Below, piece by piece: positions 45,048 through 57,163 of a stretch of DNA of 64,000 bases. The stretch is from Posidonia oceanica (lineage: Eukaryota; Streptophyta; Magnoliopsida; Alismatales; Posidoniaceae). The notes below the pieces were generated by a model, which saw only the letters and a program-made list of their open reading frames with translations, was not told the DNA's origin and did not search any database. Numbering within the stretch: position 1 is the stretch's first letter; every line of letters starts with the position of its first letter. The stretch spans positions 123,399,001 to 123,463,000 of the forward strand of contig JAZBRS010000076.1 in NCBI GenBank assembly GCA_037176725.1, written 5' to 3'. The position numbers and the translations under genes are program-made.

Positions 45048-48000
45048 TGTAGTAATCCTGGTGTTCAGATCGTCCATGCACGTTGCCAAAGCTCGCGTGC
45101 ACCGATCGGAATCAGGCTCACTATAAGCGGCTATGTCCGAGAAGGAAAACCTAACTCGAAAACATTTAAAAGAGAGAAAAAGGGAAAGAAAAGAAGAAGA
45201 TAAGACAAAATCGGAGTCGCCACCAAGTCTATTAGATCGGGAGACAAGGAAAATCGGGGAAATGCGTGAATAATCACGCAAAACCAAGCAAAAGATGCAA
45301 TGCAAGGCAATGCAGAAGAAATAAGATGCAAATGAATGCAAATGTTGTGACTCGTGCCTAGGATAAGGGCAATATGGTCATTGCGGGCCAAGAGAGGGTA
45401 AGGACTCCTGTTACGTGCGGGGAAGGTGTTAGGCACCCCTGACACGCCCGAGAATCGGTCTTCCTGGGCTTACGCTCGCATATGCAGGGAAATGCAGATT
45501 TTGAATGCCTAAGTGCCAATGAATGCCTATCTAGATGCTCAAAGGTGCGCTCTAAGTGAGGGAATGCAGTGCAGGAAAGTAAACGTGCAATCTATGCGCT
45601 CAGCAACGCTGTCTGTGTTCCGAACCGGGCGAAACCTGGCTCGTGAGAACTCCAGGCAGTAAGCATCACTGCCTTATATGCAAATGCGGGCGATAAAACA
45701 AAACAGCGGGGAAAAACAGGCAATGCAAGCGACATGCAGAGAAAAACGGCGTAAAACACGCAAAACGAGGCAAGAACGCAAAACGATGCAAGGAGCGAGG
45801 CCGACACGCTAAACGATGCGAGAAACAGAACAAGAACGCGAAACGGTGCGGGAAAACGAAAAGGGGAGCAAAACAGAGCAAGAAAACAAAGCGGCACGCA
45901 AAACGGGGCGAGAAAACGAGAGGGCACGCAAAACGGAGCAAGAAAACCAAAGGGCACGCAAAACAGAGCGAGGAAACGAAGTTGTGCGCAAAACGGAGCG
46001 AGAAAACCAAAGGACATGCAAAACGGAGCGAGAAAACGGGAGGACACGCAAAACGGTGCAAGACAAAGAAGCGGCACGCAAAACGGAGCGAGAAAAAGAA
46101 GCTGCACGCAAAACGGAGCAAGAAAACCAAAGGGCACGCAAAACGGAGCGAGGAAACGAAGCTGCACGCAAAACGGAGTGAGAAAACCAAAGGACACGCA
46201 AAACGGAGCGAGAAAACGGGAGGGCAAGCAAAACAGTGCCAAAAGCTGCGAGAAAACGAAGCTGCACGCAAAACGGAGCAAGAAAATCAAAGGGCACGCA
46301 AAATGATGCAAAACAAAGAAGCGGCACGCAAAACGGTGCGAGGAAACGAAGCTACACGCAAAACGGAGCAAGAAAATCAAAGGGCACGCAAAATGATGCA
46401 AAACAAAGAAGCGGTAGGCAAAATGGTGCGAGAAAACAGAACTGCACGCAAAACGGAGCAAGAAAATCAAAGGGCACGCAAAACGATGCAAAACAAAGAA
46501 GCAGCACGCAAAATGGTGCGAGAAAACAGAACTGCACGCAAAACGGTGCAAGACAAAGAAGCGGCACGCAAAACGATATAAGACAAAGCGGAAAGAGCGC
46601 GCAGAAGCCATGCGATGCGAATGATATGCAAAACGATACTGCCGAAGTTCAGGGGGACTTATCTTGGGCATCCGGAGCCTGATCTGAGATCTGCTTGGTC
46701 CATGCTGAAGAGCGCTTCGCCGCGGTCATCCAGGCAGCTTATTTGAGAAGATCCAACGGCCGGATTGGAAGATATCGCAGCTTCAAGGCAGAAGGGCCAG
46801 AATAAGGGAGAAGAACAGATCTAAGTGTTCGGGAGGTCTTAGGGGTGTGCGAAAGGTCCTCCCAAGTGAAGGGGAGCTAAAAGTGCTTAGTGTGTGCAAG
46901 GGGATGCTTAGTGCAAAGCTAAATGGACGCAGAATGCATACAAAAGCAAGAAGAAACAAGGGGAACAAACTTGGAAAAGACAGGAGTTCAAAAGCATTTT
47001 TGAAAAAGAAGAGGGGCTAAATGCAAGTTTTCACAAAGGATGGGGTCCACAGAGGAGGGTTTTGAAAACAAGAGAGGGCCGGGCTTTATTTTGCAAAAGA
47101 CTGGGTTCAGAGAGCTATTTTGAAAAGAGGGTATGCATCAGAAGAAGTTTTGAAAACAAAAGGAGGTCAGAATGCAATTTTGGAAAAAAGCTAGGGTCTA
47201 AAGTGCAAATTTTCTAGAAAACAGGGTTCCGGAGAGTCCGGGAATGCAAGTGGAGGGTCTACATGCAATTTTGTGAGCATAGGAGCTAAGATGCAGCTTT
47301 AGGGGCAAAACTGTCTTTTTACATGGTTTTTAAAGGATACAAGGACCTATGTGTGATTTTTGAATCATGTAGGGGTCAAATATGCAATTTTGTATGGTAA
47401 ACAAGCTCTGAAATCAGAAGACAGGACTGATGTGCAATTTAAAAAAAAAACAGGGGCCAAAATGCAATGTAATAAGTAAAAATGCATGCAGGAGGCTACT
47501 GTCCATTTAAAATGGACCTAAATGCAAAAATGCAAAAACAGAGGGGCAAATATGCAATGCAGTATGCAAAAAGTCAAAAATAAAGCCTAAGTTACCACAG
47601 TGCATGGACCTAAGTGCAAAATCAGTAAAGCATGGGGACACAGAATGCAATATGACATGGCAAAATGCATGCAATTAAATGATCTGACTTAGAATAGGAC
47701 CTAAATGCAAAAATTAGAAACAGAGGGACTAAAACATAAAAAATTACAACTATATAGCACAGTAACAGGACCAAAAGGAAAATACTGAAAAACAGGAATA
47801 AAAGCAGCAATTTAGCATGATATCAAATTAAAAACTAAGCAACTTAAATAAACTAAGGATCAAAACGCAAAAATATAAAAACTTAAGGCAGAAATGCAAT
47901 GTTTGCACAGAAACTATATAATTAGAAAAATAACTGCACAGTGATTTGCCGACGGTGGCTGGCACTGTAGCAGTGAGCCACCGGCGCTCACCACCGCCGA

Positions 48001-51000
48001 CATAGGGGGCTTGGGGAGGCGCGAGACGGCGGAGGGTGCTACCGGCGTTCGTCCGGAGCTTCGGAGGCTGTCGGAGGACCGCTCTGTCGGCCGGAACAGC
48101 GAGAAGACAGAGTATCGGTGCCGGAGAAGAAGGAGTGACCGACGAGTTGCAGGCGGAGCTGGAGGGCCGGGAATCTACTTCTGGTTGGCAGAAAAGCATC
48201 AGGAGGAGGAGAGAGAGAAGGGGAGGTGAGGAGATACCTGCGTGCGTGTCCGGAGCGTGCTCCCGACCTCGGCAGGATCGGAGGTGACCGGCGGTCCTCG
48301 TCTGGTCGCAGCGGTGAGCTCCAGCGGCTCGCGGTGGTTGGGGCTTCTTCAAGACGTTCTTCCGGAGCTCCTCGGATGATCGGATGGTGCTTCTGCAGCT
48401 CGAGCGGAAGATTGGGTTTTTTGGGTTGACAGTGAGCAGCCGGAGGTGGGGGGCCTTGTCCGCTGCTCGTCCGGCGAAGCGGAGCCTTCGGGGAGATTGC
48501 TGGGAGTTCGGCAAAGCTGTGTGGATGATCAGAGGGGTTTTCTAGTGAGTGTGGTGTGAGGTTGGGAGTCGGGCTGATTTTGGGTCCGAGGTGAGGTAAG
48601 GTGTTTGTAGTGTTGTTCTTGGTCTGTGGTGGATGGTTAGGTTTGAGGTCGGAGGCTTTGGAAAGGTGAGTGTTCGGTGAATCTCTGGGTGGATTTTGGG
48701 AGAAGGTTGTGGGCTAGAGTGGAGGGAATTGCAGAGGAGAGTTGTGTTGGGTTCTGGTTGGTGTTCAGGGTGATTTGAAGGTGTTTCGTGCAGTGGAAAG
48801 GCAATGGGATGGTCGAGGGAGATAGCTGGGTTGCTGGGTGAGTTTGGGGGATCAATTGGAAGAGGAATCCGGGCTTGGACGGGGTTTGGGTTACTGGAAA
48901 AAGGAAGAGAAGTCTTGCTGAAATCAGAGGAAGAAAAGTGGAGGATTTTGGTGTGGGAATGCTCTGGAACGGTCGCTTCTCTCCGGGGTGCTCAGGGAGG
49001 ACCTTCAAGCTCTCCCTCCCTGCCCTCTCTTCTCTGGAATTGGAGCGTGAAAAGGGGGAGAATCCAGGTGTCTTTTTTGGGTCTTGGTTTGCCGGGAAGG
49101 GAAGAAATCCCTGTTTCTGGGTGGATTCCAGAGGAAAAAAGGAGGGTTCTCTCTTTGGCTGGGAATCACTCGGGGGTGTTCTCTTCCGGGGATGCTTCGG
49201 TCCTCTGGTTTCTTCTCCTCTCCTCCTCCCGATTAAGGTTCTACTCCTCCCTCTTTTTTATTTTGCAGGTCTGCACGACTGTGGCAATTAAATGCCGAGG
49301 AAGCGGTGGCAGGAGCACGGACGAGGTTCGGCGCACGCCGGTCCGGTCCGAGCAGATGGCGTGCGAGCACACGCCTGGCCATGGCAGAAGACCGCAGGAG
49401 ATCGCAGCAGCTGCAGGCGGCGGGTACTGTGCGGAGGGAGGGAAGGAGGAAGAAGACTGTAGCCGCGGGCCGGGCCTGGAAATTTGAAAAAAAAAAGAAG
49501 GAAAAAAAGGAAAACGGACTGATGGGCCCAGTAAGGAAGAAAAGAAAAATAAAATGGAAGAAAGAAGAAAGAGAGGGAAAAGAAAGGAAATAAAATTAGA
49601 AAAAAATAAATTAAAATAAATAAATGTACTAGAAAGATTGTGTTGTGGGTTAGGGTTTTAATTAGATTTTTTTAATGACTGTTTTGGGGTTAATTAATGT
49701 GTTTTGGGCTTGATTAGGGTTTTAGGGCTTTCTTTTGTTTTTAATTTCTTTTCCACTTGATTAAGTGTTTGTTAAATCTTTTGAATTGTTTTTTTAAAAT
49801 TGTGTTTTCTTGTTAAGTATTTTAGGATGTTAATTAGGATTTTTAGGATTTATTTTTATATTAATTAGAGTGGGTTTTGGCTTTTAGTTTTAATCTTTTA
49901 AGGTTTTCTTTTCTTAAGTCTTTTGAATTATGTTTTGATTTTTTATTTGTTAATTTTTCTTGGAATTTTTAGTTGGATTTCTCTGGCTTGATGGGGTGTT
50001 TTTTAAGTCTTTTAAACGTGTTTTCCTTTTCCTTTTTAATTAAGTTTTTATGTTGTTCTTCTTATGTTTACTAAGTTAAGTCTTTGGCTTCTTTAATTAC
50101 TTGTTTTAGTGTTTGTTTTTTTAATTCTCCTTTTTAGGGTTTGTTTTTTTTTAATTCTTTTGATAGAGTTTTCACTTTAGGTTGCTTTTGATTTTATTTC
50201 AGTTTTTTTCTTTGATTTTACAGTATTTTCTTTTAGTTTGTTTTGCATCTTTTAGTTTGCATGCTTGATTTTCTTTTTAGCTTGGTTTAATTGGGTTTAA
50301 GTTTTTAATTGTTTGTTTTATGTTTTTAAATTATTTTTCTTAGAGTTCTGGTTTGTTTCTCTTATGTTTTAGAGTTTTAGAGATTTTTAGGCTTTTTTTT
50401 GGATTTTAGCAAAAGGAAGAAAAGGAAAAGAGAAGAAGGGAGGAAATGGAAAAAGGAGGGAAATAGAGGGAAAAGAGATAGGTTTGAGGGAAATGATTTT
50501 TAAAATTCAGGGAAAATGCTAAAAATAAAATAAAAATAGGAATAAGATAGAGAAGGGATAGAAGTACAAAGAGGGGCCACGACCAAGCCAGAAAAAGGGC
50601 AAGAAGGGGATGAAAAGAGAGACGATAATCAGGAGAGAGAGAGGAGAGAGAAAACGATAATCCCGGAGAGAGAAAACGATAATTTGGCCAAAAGGGGGGC
50701 TTAGAGGTCTCGGAAAGGGATGAAACTTTGCGGGTGTAGGGTCTAGGGTTTGAGGAGCTGGCTCCGAAGTTTTGGTTTGATTCTGAGAAGGTTTTAGAGG
50801 GGTTTCAAGGTGTAGAAAAAGGTAGTTTTGCCTAAGTTTCCTAGGGTTTTTGGGAGGGGTTCTGATTTGAAATTTTGCAGGCTTTTTGGTGGGTTTGCTA
50901 AGTCATCAGGGGTGAGCTTTCCTATTAATTTTGGTTAGTTTTTGGGCTCGGGAAAGAGGGTAATCCCAGGTTGAGTTTGGGCTTGTTTTGAGGGAAAAGG

Positions 51001-51093
51001 GGAAGAGAAAGGTGTTGGTTTGGGTCTAGATTCGGGTTCAGCAGCCACCAGAAGGTTCCAATCGATCCGGCCTGTCAAAATGAGGTGTCTACA
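45048..51093 (-). repeat. Element B 5' LTR (6046 bp)
   Basis: Plus-strand ends TGTAGTAATCC and GTCTACA. It contains the conserved U5-side block (45356-45480), an expanded ACGCAAAACG array (45740-46585), an AT-rich middle, a GC-rich island (47945-48560) and a T-rich tract (49640-50400). It is well diverged from A's LTR, so B belongs to a separate subfamily. Long frames in the array are repeat artefacts. Confidence 0.93.
45740..46585 (-). repeat. Expanded ACGCAAAACG tandem array in element B LTR
   Basis: Roughly 28-30 units of about 29-31 bases with the core ACGCAAAACGG followed by AGCGAGAAAAC or TGCAAGACAAAGAAG. It includes a higher-order repeat near 46270-46500 alternating AAATCAAAGGGC and AACAAAGAAGCGG linkers. 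In A the array spans only about 330 bases. Confidence 0.85.
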
Positions 51094-52993
51094 AGGAGGA
51101 ACGGGCTTAAAAATGAGGAGGAGCTGCTGCTGGCGTGCTGGGAATTTGAAATCAGCGGCGGCCATTGCAGTAGAGAAGACGGCGAGGTGACCGGCTCCGG
51201 GAAAGCCGCTGAGATGAAGGAGGAGCGGCGAGCTGCTGTAGACGACGGGATGGATGCTTGAATTTGAACGGGTGGAGGGAAGACTGTCGCAGCGAGCTCG
51301 CGGGAGGAAAACCGGTTGACGCGCGAGGAAGAAGAAGGAAGAAGAAGGAGCGCTGGGTCGGACCATGGGCCGAAGGCAAAAAGAAAAGAAATAAAAGAAA
51401 AAGGGAAACGGGCTGGATTGGGCCCAGCAGAGAAAAAAATGGGAAAGAAAGGAAAGTAAGGAGAGGGAAAGAAAAGGAGGGAAAAGTAAGGAAATAAAAT
51501 AAGTAAAAATGAACTAAAAATAAATAAAAATATTAGAAAGGTTGTGATGTGAATTAGGATTTTAATTAAATTTTTTAATGGCCATTTTGGGTTGATTAGT
51601 GTGTTTTGGGCTTGATTAGGGTTTTAAGGTTTTGGTTTTGCTTTTAATTAGTTTTCACTTGATTAAATGTTTGTTAAACCTTTTTTAAATCGTTTTAAAA
51701 ATTGTGTTTCCCTTGTTGGATACTTAGGATATTGATTAGGATTTTTTAGGATTTATTTTCGTATTAACCAGGGTTGTTTTCAGGTTTTTAAGTTTTAGTC
51801 TTCTTAGGGTTTTTTCTTTCTTAAGTCTTTTAAATTATGCTTTGATTTTTATTTGTTGATTTTTCTTGAAGTTTTTAGTTAGATTTCTCTAGTTTGATGG
51901 GGTGTTTTTAAGTCTTTTAAATGTGTTTTTCTTTTCCTTTTAATTGAGTTTTTTAATTTGTTTTTTCTTAGGTTTGTTAGGTTAAGTCTTTTGCTTCTTT
52001 AATTACTTGTTTTAGTGTTTGATTTTTAATTCTTCTTTTTAGGGTTTGTTTTTTAATTCTTCTGATGGGGTTTTTTACTTTTGGTTGGTTTTGATTTTAT
52101 TTTAGTTTTTTCCTTGATTTTTCAGTGTTTTCTTTAGATTTGTTTTGCATTTTTTTGCTTACATGCTTGGTTTTCCTTTTAGTTTGATTTAGTTAAGTTT
52201 AGGTTTTTAATTGCTTGTTTAATGTTTTTTAATTGTTTTTCTTAGGGTTCTGATTTGTTTCTTTTATATTTTGGGGTTTTACAGATTTTTAGGGGTTTTC
52301 ATGGATTTTTGCAAAAGAGAGAAAAGGAAAGGAGAAGGAAGAATGAAAAGGGGAAAAGAGGGAAATAAAAGGAAAAGAGATAGGTTGGAGAGAAATGATT
52401 TTTAAAATTCAGGAAAAAGGCTAAAAATAAAGTAAAAATAGGAATAAGGTAGAGAAGGGATAGAAGTACAAAGGGGGCCCACAGTCAGGCCAGAAAAGGG
52501 GCAAAAAGGGGATGAAAAGAGAGATGATAATCAGGAGAGAGAGAGGAGAGAGAAAATGATAATCCTGGAGAGAGAAAAGGATAATTTGGATGAAAGGGGG
52601 TCTTAAGGGTCTAGGAATGGGGTGAAAATTGGTGAGTGTGTAGTCTAGGGTTTGAGGTGTTGGTCCTGAAGTTTTGGTTCGATTCTAAGAAGGTTTTGGA
52701 GGGGTTTCAAGGTGTAGAAAAAGGGGAGTTTTGCCTAGGTTTTCTAGGGTTTTTGGGAATGGTCTAGGTTTGGAAATTTCTAGGTTCTTGGGTAGGCTTG
52801 TTAAGTGAGTGTTGGTGGGTTTTCCTATGGATTTTGGTTAGGTTTTGAGCTTGGGAAGAGGGGTAAAGGCTTAGGTCAAGATGGGCTGATTTTGGAGGGT
52901 AAAGAAGAGGATTTGGGTTTGGTTTTGGGTTTGAGTCCAGCAATCGCCAGGAGGGCTCCAAGGATCCAAGCCTGCCAAGATGGGGTGTCAACA
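51094..52993 (-). repeat. Element C 3' LTR, partial, disrupted by element B
   Basis: Aligns with about 7780-9679 of A's LTR, with the same GC-rich start, T-rich middle, purine-rich block and end TGTCAACA. The 4 kb missing on its left must lie beyond B's other end, outside the window. Confidence 0.9.
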
Positions 52994-53006
52994 GATGCCC
53001 CTCCCT
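52994..53006 (-). other. Polypurine tract of element C
   Basis: GGGAGGGGCATC in element sense, abutting the 3' LTR start TGTTGACACC, as in B. Confidence 0.8.
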
Positions 53007-53644
53007 GAGCAAGGTCAAGCAGAGCGAGGCCGCTGCTTAGGGTTGACAAGACACCCCATCTGACCGGCGGGAGCAGCGGGTTGCTATGGGCGTGAGCTAC
53101 TTATTCGGTGGATGCACCGAAGATCGTAGCCCGTTGCCGCAATGCAAGATGCTAGGTGCAGATGGATGATGCTAAGTGCGATGCATGCTAATGCAAATGC
53201 AATGCAAGAAGTTAGCATAAAAGTTAGTGCCGCTAGAATAGATGCTGATGCTGTGCAAGTGGTGGTGATGATGCTAAAGTAATATGCAGTGCTAGCTGAG
53301 GAAGTGCTAAGTTGATGCAAGAGGAATGATAAAAAGGCGCGATGTGGCGCGAGGATCTGGCAGGGAGGCCAGACTTGCGCGACAAAGTGAGGGAAAAATA
53401 GGGTGCAGCCTGTCCCCACTCAGGGAGCAAGCTAGCAGAAAAGAAAAAAAGGCGCGAGGGGAGAGAGGCCAATTCTCCTATCGCAAAAGGGGTTTGCGTG
53501 ACTTTGCCTTCCTGGGACAAGGTCACGCTAAAAAAGTGATAAGGTGACGGGCTTATCGTCCGGATAGCTTACGGTCCTATCAACCGGGAGTGATAGTTTA
53601 GGTTATCAGCCTGGAATGACAGTTTACGGTCCTGTCAAGAGGAA
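53007..53644 (-). other. Element C distal 3' UTR with conserved hairpin
   Basis: Shared with A and B. Hairpin TTCGGTG (53104-53110) with CACCGAA (53115-53121), fully paired through a changed base pair. From 53537 the GATAAG/CTTATC unit and repeat units start. Confidence 0.7.
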
Positions 53645-54448
53645 GCAGTTGTGAGTGATAGTTACTGGATATCAGCCGTATAACATGGTTGTGTGGGATA
53701 GTTTACAGTCCTATCAACTGGCAGATAGTTTACAGACCTATCAACTGGCAGATAGTTTACAGACCTATCAACTGGCGGATAGTTTACAGACCTATCAACT
53801 GGAAGCCACAAACCATGAGTGATAATTACTGGATATCAGCCGTATAACGCAAATGCCGGATAGTTTACAGTCTATCAACTGGAGCGACAGTTTACGGTCC
53901 TGTCAACCGGCGGATAGTTTACAAACCTATCAACTGGAGGATAGTTTACAGCCCTATCAACTGGAAACGGCATTGCGAGGGACAATTACTGGGTGTCAGC
54001 CGTATAACATGATTGCGCGTGATAGTTTACAGTCCTATCAACTGGCGGATAGTTTACAGACCTATCAACTGGCGGATAGTTTACAGACCTATCAACTGGA
54101 AACGCGCAATGATGAGGGATAGTTACTGGATATCAGCCGTATAATGCAATTGCTGGTGATAGTTTAGGATATCAGCCTAGCGATAGTTTACAGTCCTATC
54201 AACTGGTGGATAGTTTACAGACCTATCAACTGGAGGATAGTTTACAGACCTATCAACTGGAAACGCGCAATGATGAGGGATAGTTACTGGATATCAGCTG
54301 TATAATGCAATTGCTGGTGATAGTTTAGGATATCAGCCTAGCGATAGTTTACAGACCTATCAACTGGAGGATAGTTTACAGACCTATCAACTGGAAACCG
54401 CAATTGCAAGGGACAGTTACTGGATGTCAGCCGTATAACACTACTGTG
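53645..54448 (-). ncRNA. Element C structured 3' UTR, partly decayed
   Basis: Same plan as in A and B. Outer arm GCAGTTGTG (53645-53653) faces CACTACTGT (54439), two mismatches. Inner arms: CATGGTTGTG with CACAAACCATG; CGCAAATGCC with GGCATTGCG (one bulge); ATGATTGCGCGT with ACGCGCAATGAT (one mismatch); TGCAATTGC with GCAATTGCA. A segment of about 175 bases ending GCGCAATGATGAGG is duplicated (54113/54287), leaving one arm with the wrong partner. The mismatches fit relaxed constraint after the element died. Confidence 0.65.
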
Positions 54449-55120
54449 GGCCAACCATGGATCGGCCCAGATGATAGTTTAGGTTATCAGCCTGAGAGCA
54501 GATAGTTTAGGATATCAGCCTGAGAGTGCTTGATTGTTTGATAGTTTCGGATATCAGCCTAGAATGTGATTGATTGTTTGATAGTTTCACATATCAGCCT
54601 AGAATGTGATTGATTGTTTGATAAGAAGGGATGAGATCATGATGAGAATTATTGCTAAAGAGGGAGATGAGATCATGATGAGAGTCACTGCTAAAGAGGG
54701 GGATGAGATCATGATGAGAATTATTGCTAAAGAGGGGGATGGGATCATGATGAGATAAAGAGGGGGATGAGGTAATGATGAGAATTGTTGCTAAAGAGGG
54801 GAATGGGATCATGATGAGATAAAGAGGGGGATGAGGTCATGATGAGAATTATTGCTAAAGAGGGGGATGGGATCATGATGAGATAAAGAGGGGGATGAGG
54901 TAATGATGAGATAAAGTGGGGGATGAGGTAATGATGAGAATTGTTGCTAAAGAGGGGATGAGATCATGATGAGAATTATTGCTAAAGAGGGGATGAGATC
55001 ATGATGAGAATGATTGATTGATAAGATATCGGACTTATCGGTTGGCAAAGAGGGGGTGAGGTAATGATGAGATAAAGAGGGGGGTGAGATCATGATGAGA
55101 AAGAGGGGGTGAGGTAATGA
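54449..55120 (-). repeat. Element C minisatellite region
   Basis: GGCC dyad and a few GATAG...TATCAGCCT units (54449-54610), then irregular units with GATGAGATCATGATGAGA and GCTAAAGAGG (54620-55120). The unit is homologous to A's 35-base array but uneven in length. Confidence 0.8.
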
Positions 55121-55133
55121 TGAGAAGAAATCA

Positions 55134-55690
55134 TCCTATGACACCAGGAATATCATAGGGGAAAGAGGGGAAGAATGATACCAAGGGGCGATCAAAAGAT
55201 GCCCCTGGTGTCGGGATGACACCAGGGGCTGGCCAACGCGTCCTTGGCATCGAAAGCAGAGGGTGATGACAAGATTGTCGTGCTTGTCAGACGAGTAGTT
55301 TGGGGTACCAGCCCGCTAGGGACTCAGCTGAGGATGATCAGCTGAGGAGGATGACAGGTTGACGGACCTTTCGCCGAGCAGTTTGGGGTGCCAGCCCGCT
55401 GGAGACTCAGCTGGGGATGATCAGCTGAGGAGGATGACAGGTTGACGGACCTTTCGCCGAGCAATTTGGGGTGCCAGCACGCAGGAGACTCAGCTAGGGA
55501 TGATCAGCTGAGGAGGATGACAGGTTGACGGACCTTTCGCCGAGCAGTTTGGGGTGCCAGCCCGCAGGGGACTCAGCTGGGGATGATCAGCTGAGGAGGA
55601 TGACAGGTTGACGGACCTTTCGCCGAGCAGTTTGGGGTGCCAGCCTGCAGGGGATGATGATCCAGCTGGGGGCGACCAGCTGGGGACGCC
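55134..55690 (-). repeat. Element C hairpins and CAGCTG/GCAGTTTGGGG array
   Basis: Hairpins CCTATGA with TCATAGG (55135-55160) and CCCCTGGTGTC (55202-55212) with GACACCAGGGG (55218-55228), then about four units of the CTCAGCTG/CAGCTGAG, GACAGGTTGACGGACC, GCAGTTTGGGG type. Same order as in A. Confidence 0.8.
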
Positions 55691-55960
55691 AGATGGCGTA
55701 GCTTGACGACACGGGTCCGCAGAGGCTCCGGACTCCAGATTGGGTGCTGAGGACTTTGCTGCGTTGTGATGTCTACAAGTCTGGTTAGAGGGCCCAAGAT
55801 GGTGATGATAATGATATGCAATACAGCAAAGAATCTTGATGTGCAAGCAGAAAGCAGAAACAGTTTTTCATTGATAAAGCTTGGTGGGTACAATGCCTGT
55901 GGCAGGCCAGAAATGTACAGCATAGTCTGAAAGAAGACCATATGATGGTTGCACAAGGGC

Positions 55961-57163
55961 TTAGTCAACTCGGGCCTTCTTCGACTGCCGGGAGTCGGGA
56001 AACAGAGGGCCGCCTGGCGGAATTTCAGTGATAGGCTAGAGCTGTCGGACTTTAGCTTCATACTCAAGGGTGCATCCTACACCTCTCACAGCTGCAATGT
56101 CTGTAGATTGGACCCCATGCTGCATCAGATTAGCAAGCTTCTTGGTTGGGGCAGTTGTGCTGAGAGGGTACATCTGTAGAAGCTCGGGCGCTGTACTGTC
56201 ATTGAAGGCACCCTGCCGGAAGCCGAACTGGCGCATGACCCTGATTGGATGGTACTCTACGCTCGCTGTGAAGCCTGGTAGAATGATCAGCTGCACGTCA
56301 CGCGCGCTGAAGAAGACAGTGAATGGCTCTGCTGCAGAGGGGACAATACGCCAGGTTATAGCGTTGTCAGTCAGTGTTGATAGCTTCTCGTATACTTCTT
56401 TGACGCTCTTTTCTGTCTTGGCACGGGCGCTGCTGCAGTAAGCTTCGAAAGCATGCACTTGAGGGCGCAGAAGGTCCATTTCTAAGTGTGCGGTTAGCCA
56501 GACTTGTATGAGTGCTCCGCAACCGTGGAAGTGGCGACAGCGATGAGAGATGCGGTCCAGCCCGCGATAGGTCTCTGCCAGGACAACTGGTGCCTGGTCT
56601 ATGTGCTGGGTCACCACAGTTAATGCAATTTCTGCAACCTCAATGGCCACCGTTAGTCGGCCATGAGTAAAGATCAGCTCGCCTAGGAAGCGGATAACAA
56701 ATCCTCGGAGCCACAGCTCATCTCCGAGTTCTGCGCGCTTGTTCATGATATCATCAAAGTGCGCGAGGCGAAGCATAGGTTCAGGCCCTCTGGTGCAGAT
56801 TAATTTCTGTTGGCAGGTTCGAGTGGGGAGCCCAGTCAGCTGGCTCAGGACTTGGAGGTATCCGTCGCGCCTCATGAAAATAGGTGGCCCCTTGATCTTT
56901 GAAAAGCCGCAGATCCGACGCACCTCTTCCAGTGTAGGTGTCAGCTCAGTCTTGTTGAAACGGAAGACATGATGCGCCGGCTTCTAGAATCTTGCGGCGG
57001 CACACAGAAGGTGGCGGCTGACCTCCACATCAGCAGCCTTCAGCAGCTTGGTTGGTATGCCCCACAGGCGTAGCTGTTCACAGTCTTGTAGAGTGAGCCT
57101 GCTGATCCATTCTCGCAGGGCTGCCGAGCAGTGTGCAGGAGTTAGCAGAGTAGGAAAGCCCAT
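55961..57163 (-). pseudogene. DUF7745-like ORF of element C, two stops
   Basis: Collinear with 13281-14483 of A, from MGFPTL (ATG 57163) to TAA at 55961. TAG stops at 56984 and 56036 each replace a Trp codon (TGG to TAG). The remaining residues are close to A, including LTPTLEEVRRICGF-type and VLAETYRGLDRISHR motifs. Not expected to be functional. Confidence 0.85.

Larger units (their letters stand above)
1..51093 (-). mobile_element. Element B: Tat/Ogre-type Ty3/gypsy LTR retrotransposon, interrupted by element A, left end outside window
   Basis: Read 5'->3' on the minus strand: 5' LTR (45048-51093), primer site, leader, degenerate gag-pol, intact DUF7745 ORF, 3' UTR repeats, polypurine tract, and the first 1405 bases of the 3' LTR before the window edge. 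Element A splits it at 3671/32152. The junction is clean: removing A and one GGTAC copy restores the motif GTTTGGGGTAC-CAGCCCG, which also occurs intact in the other elements. Over the 1405 shared LTR bases I count roughly 20 differences plus a 19-base indel in a direct repeat, so B is older than A. Seven stops and a frameshift in gag-pol make it non-autonomous. The right flank of B is AGGAG; its partner lies outside the window. Confidence 0.93.

Noticed and set aside
45592..46682. 359-aa minus and 199-aa plus ORFs rich in Phe/Arg/Cys or Lys/Arg/Thr
   Set aside because: They are translations of the ACGCAAAACG tandem array; several frames are open at once because of the repeat.
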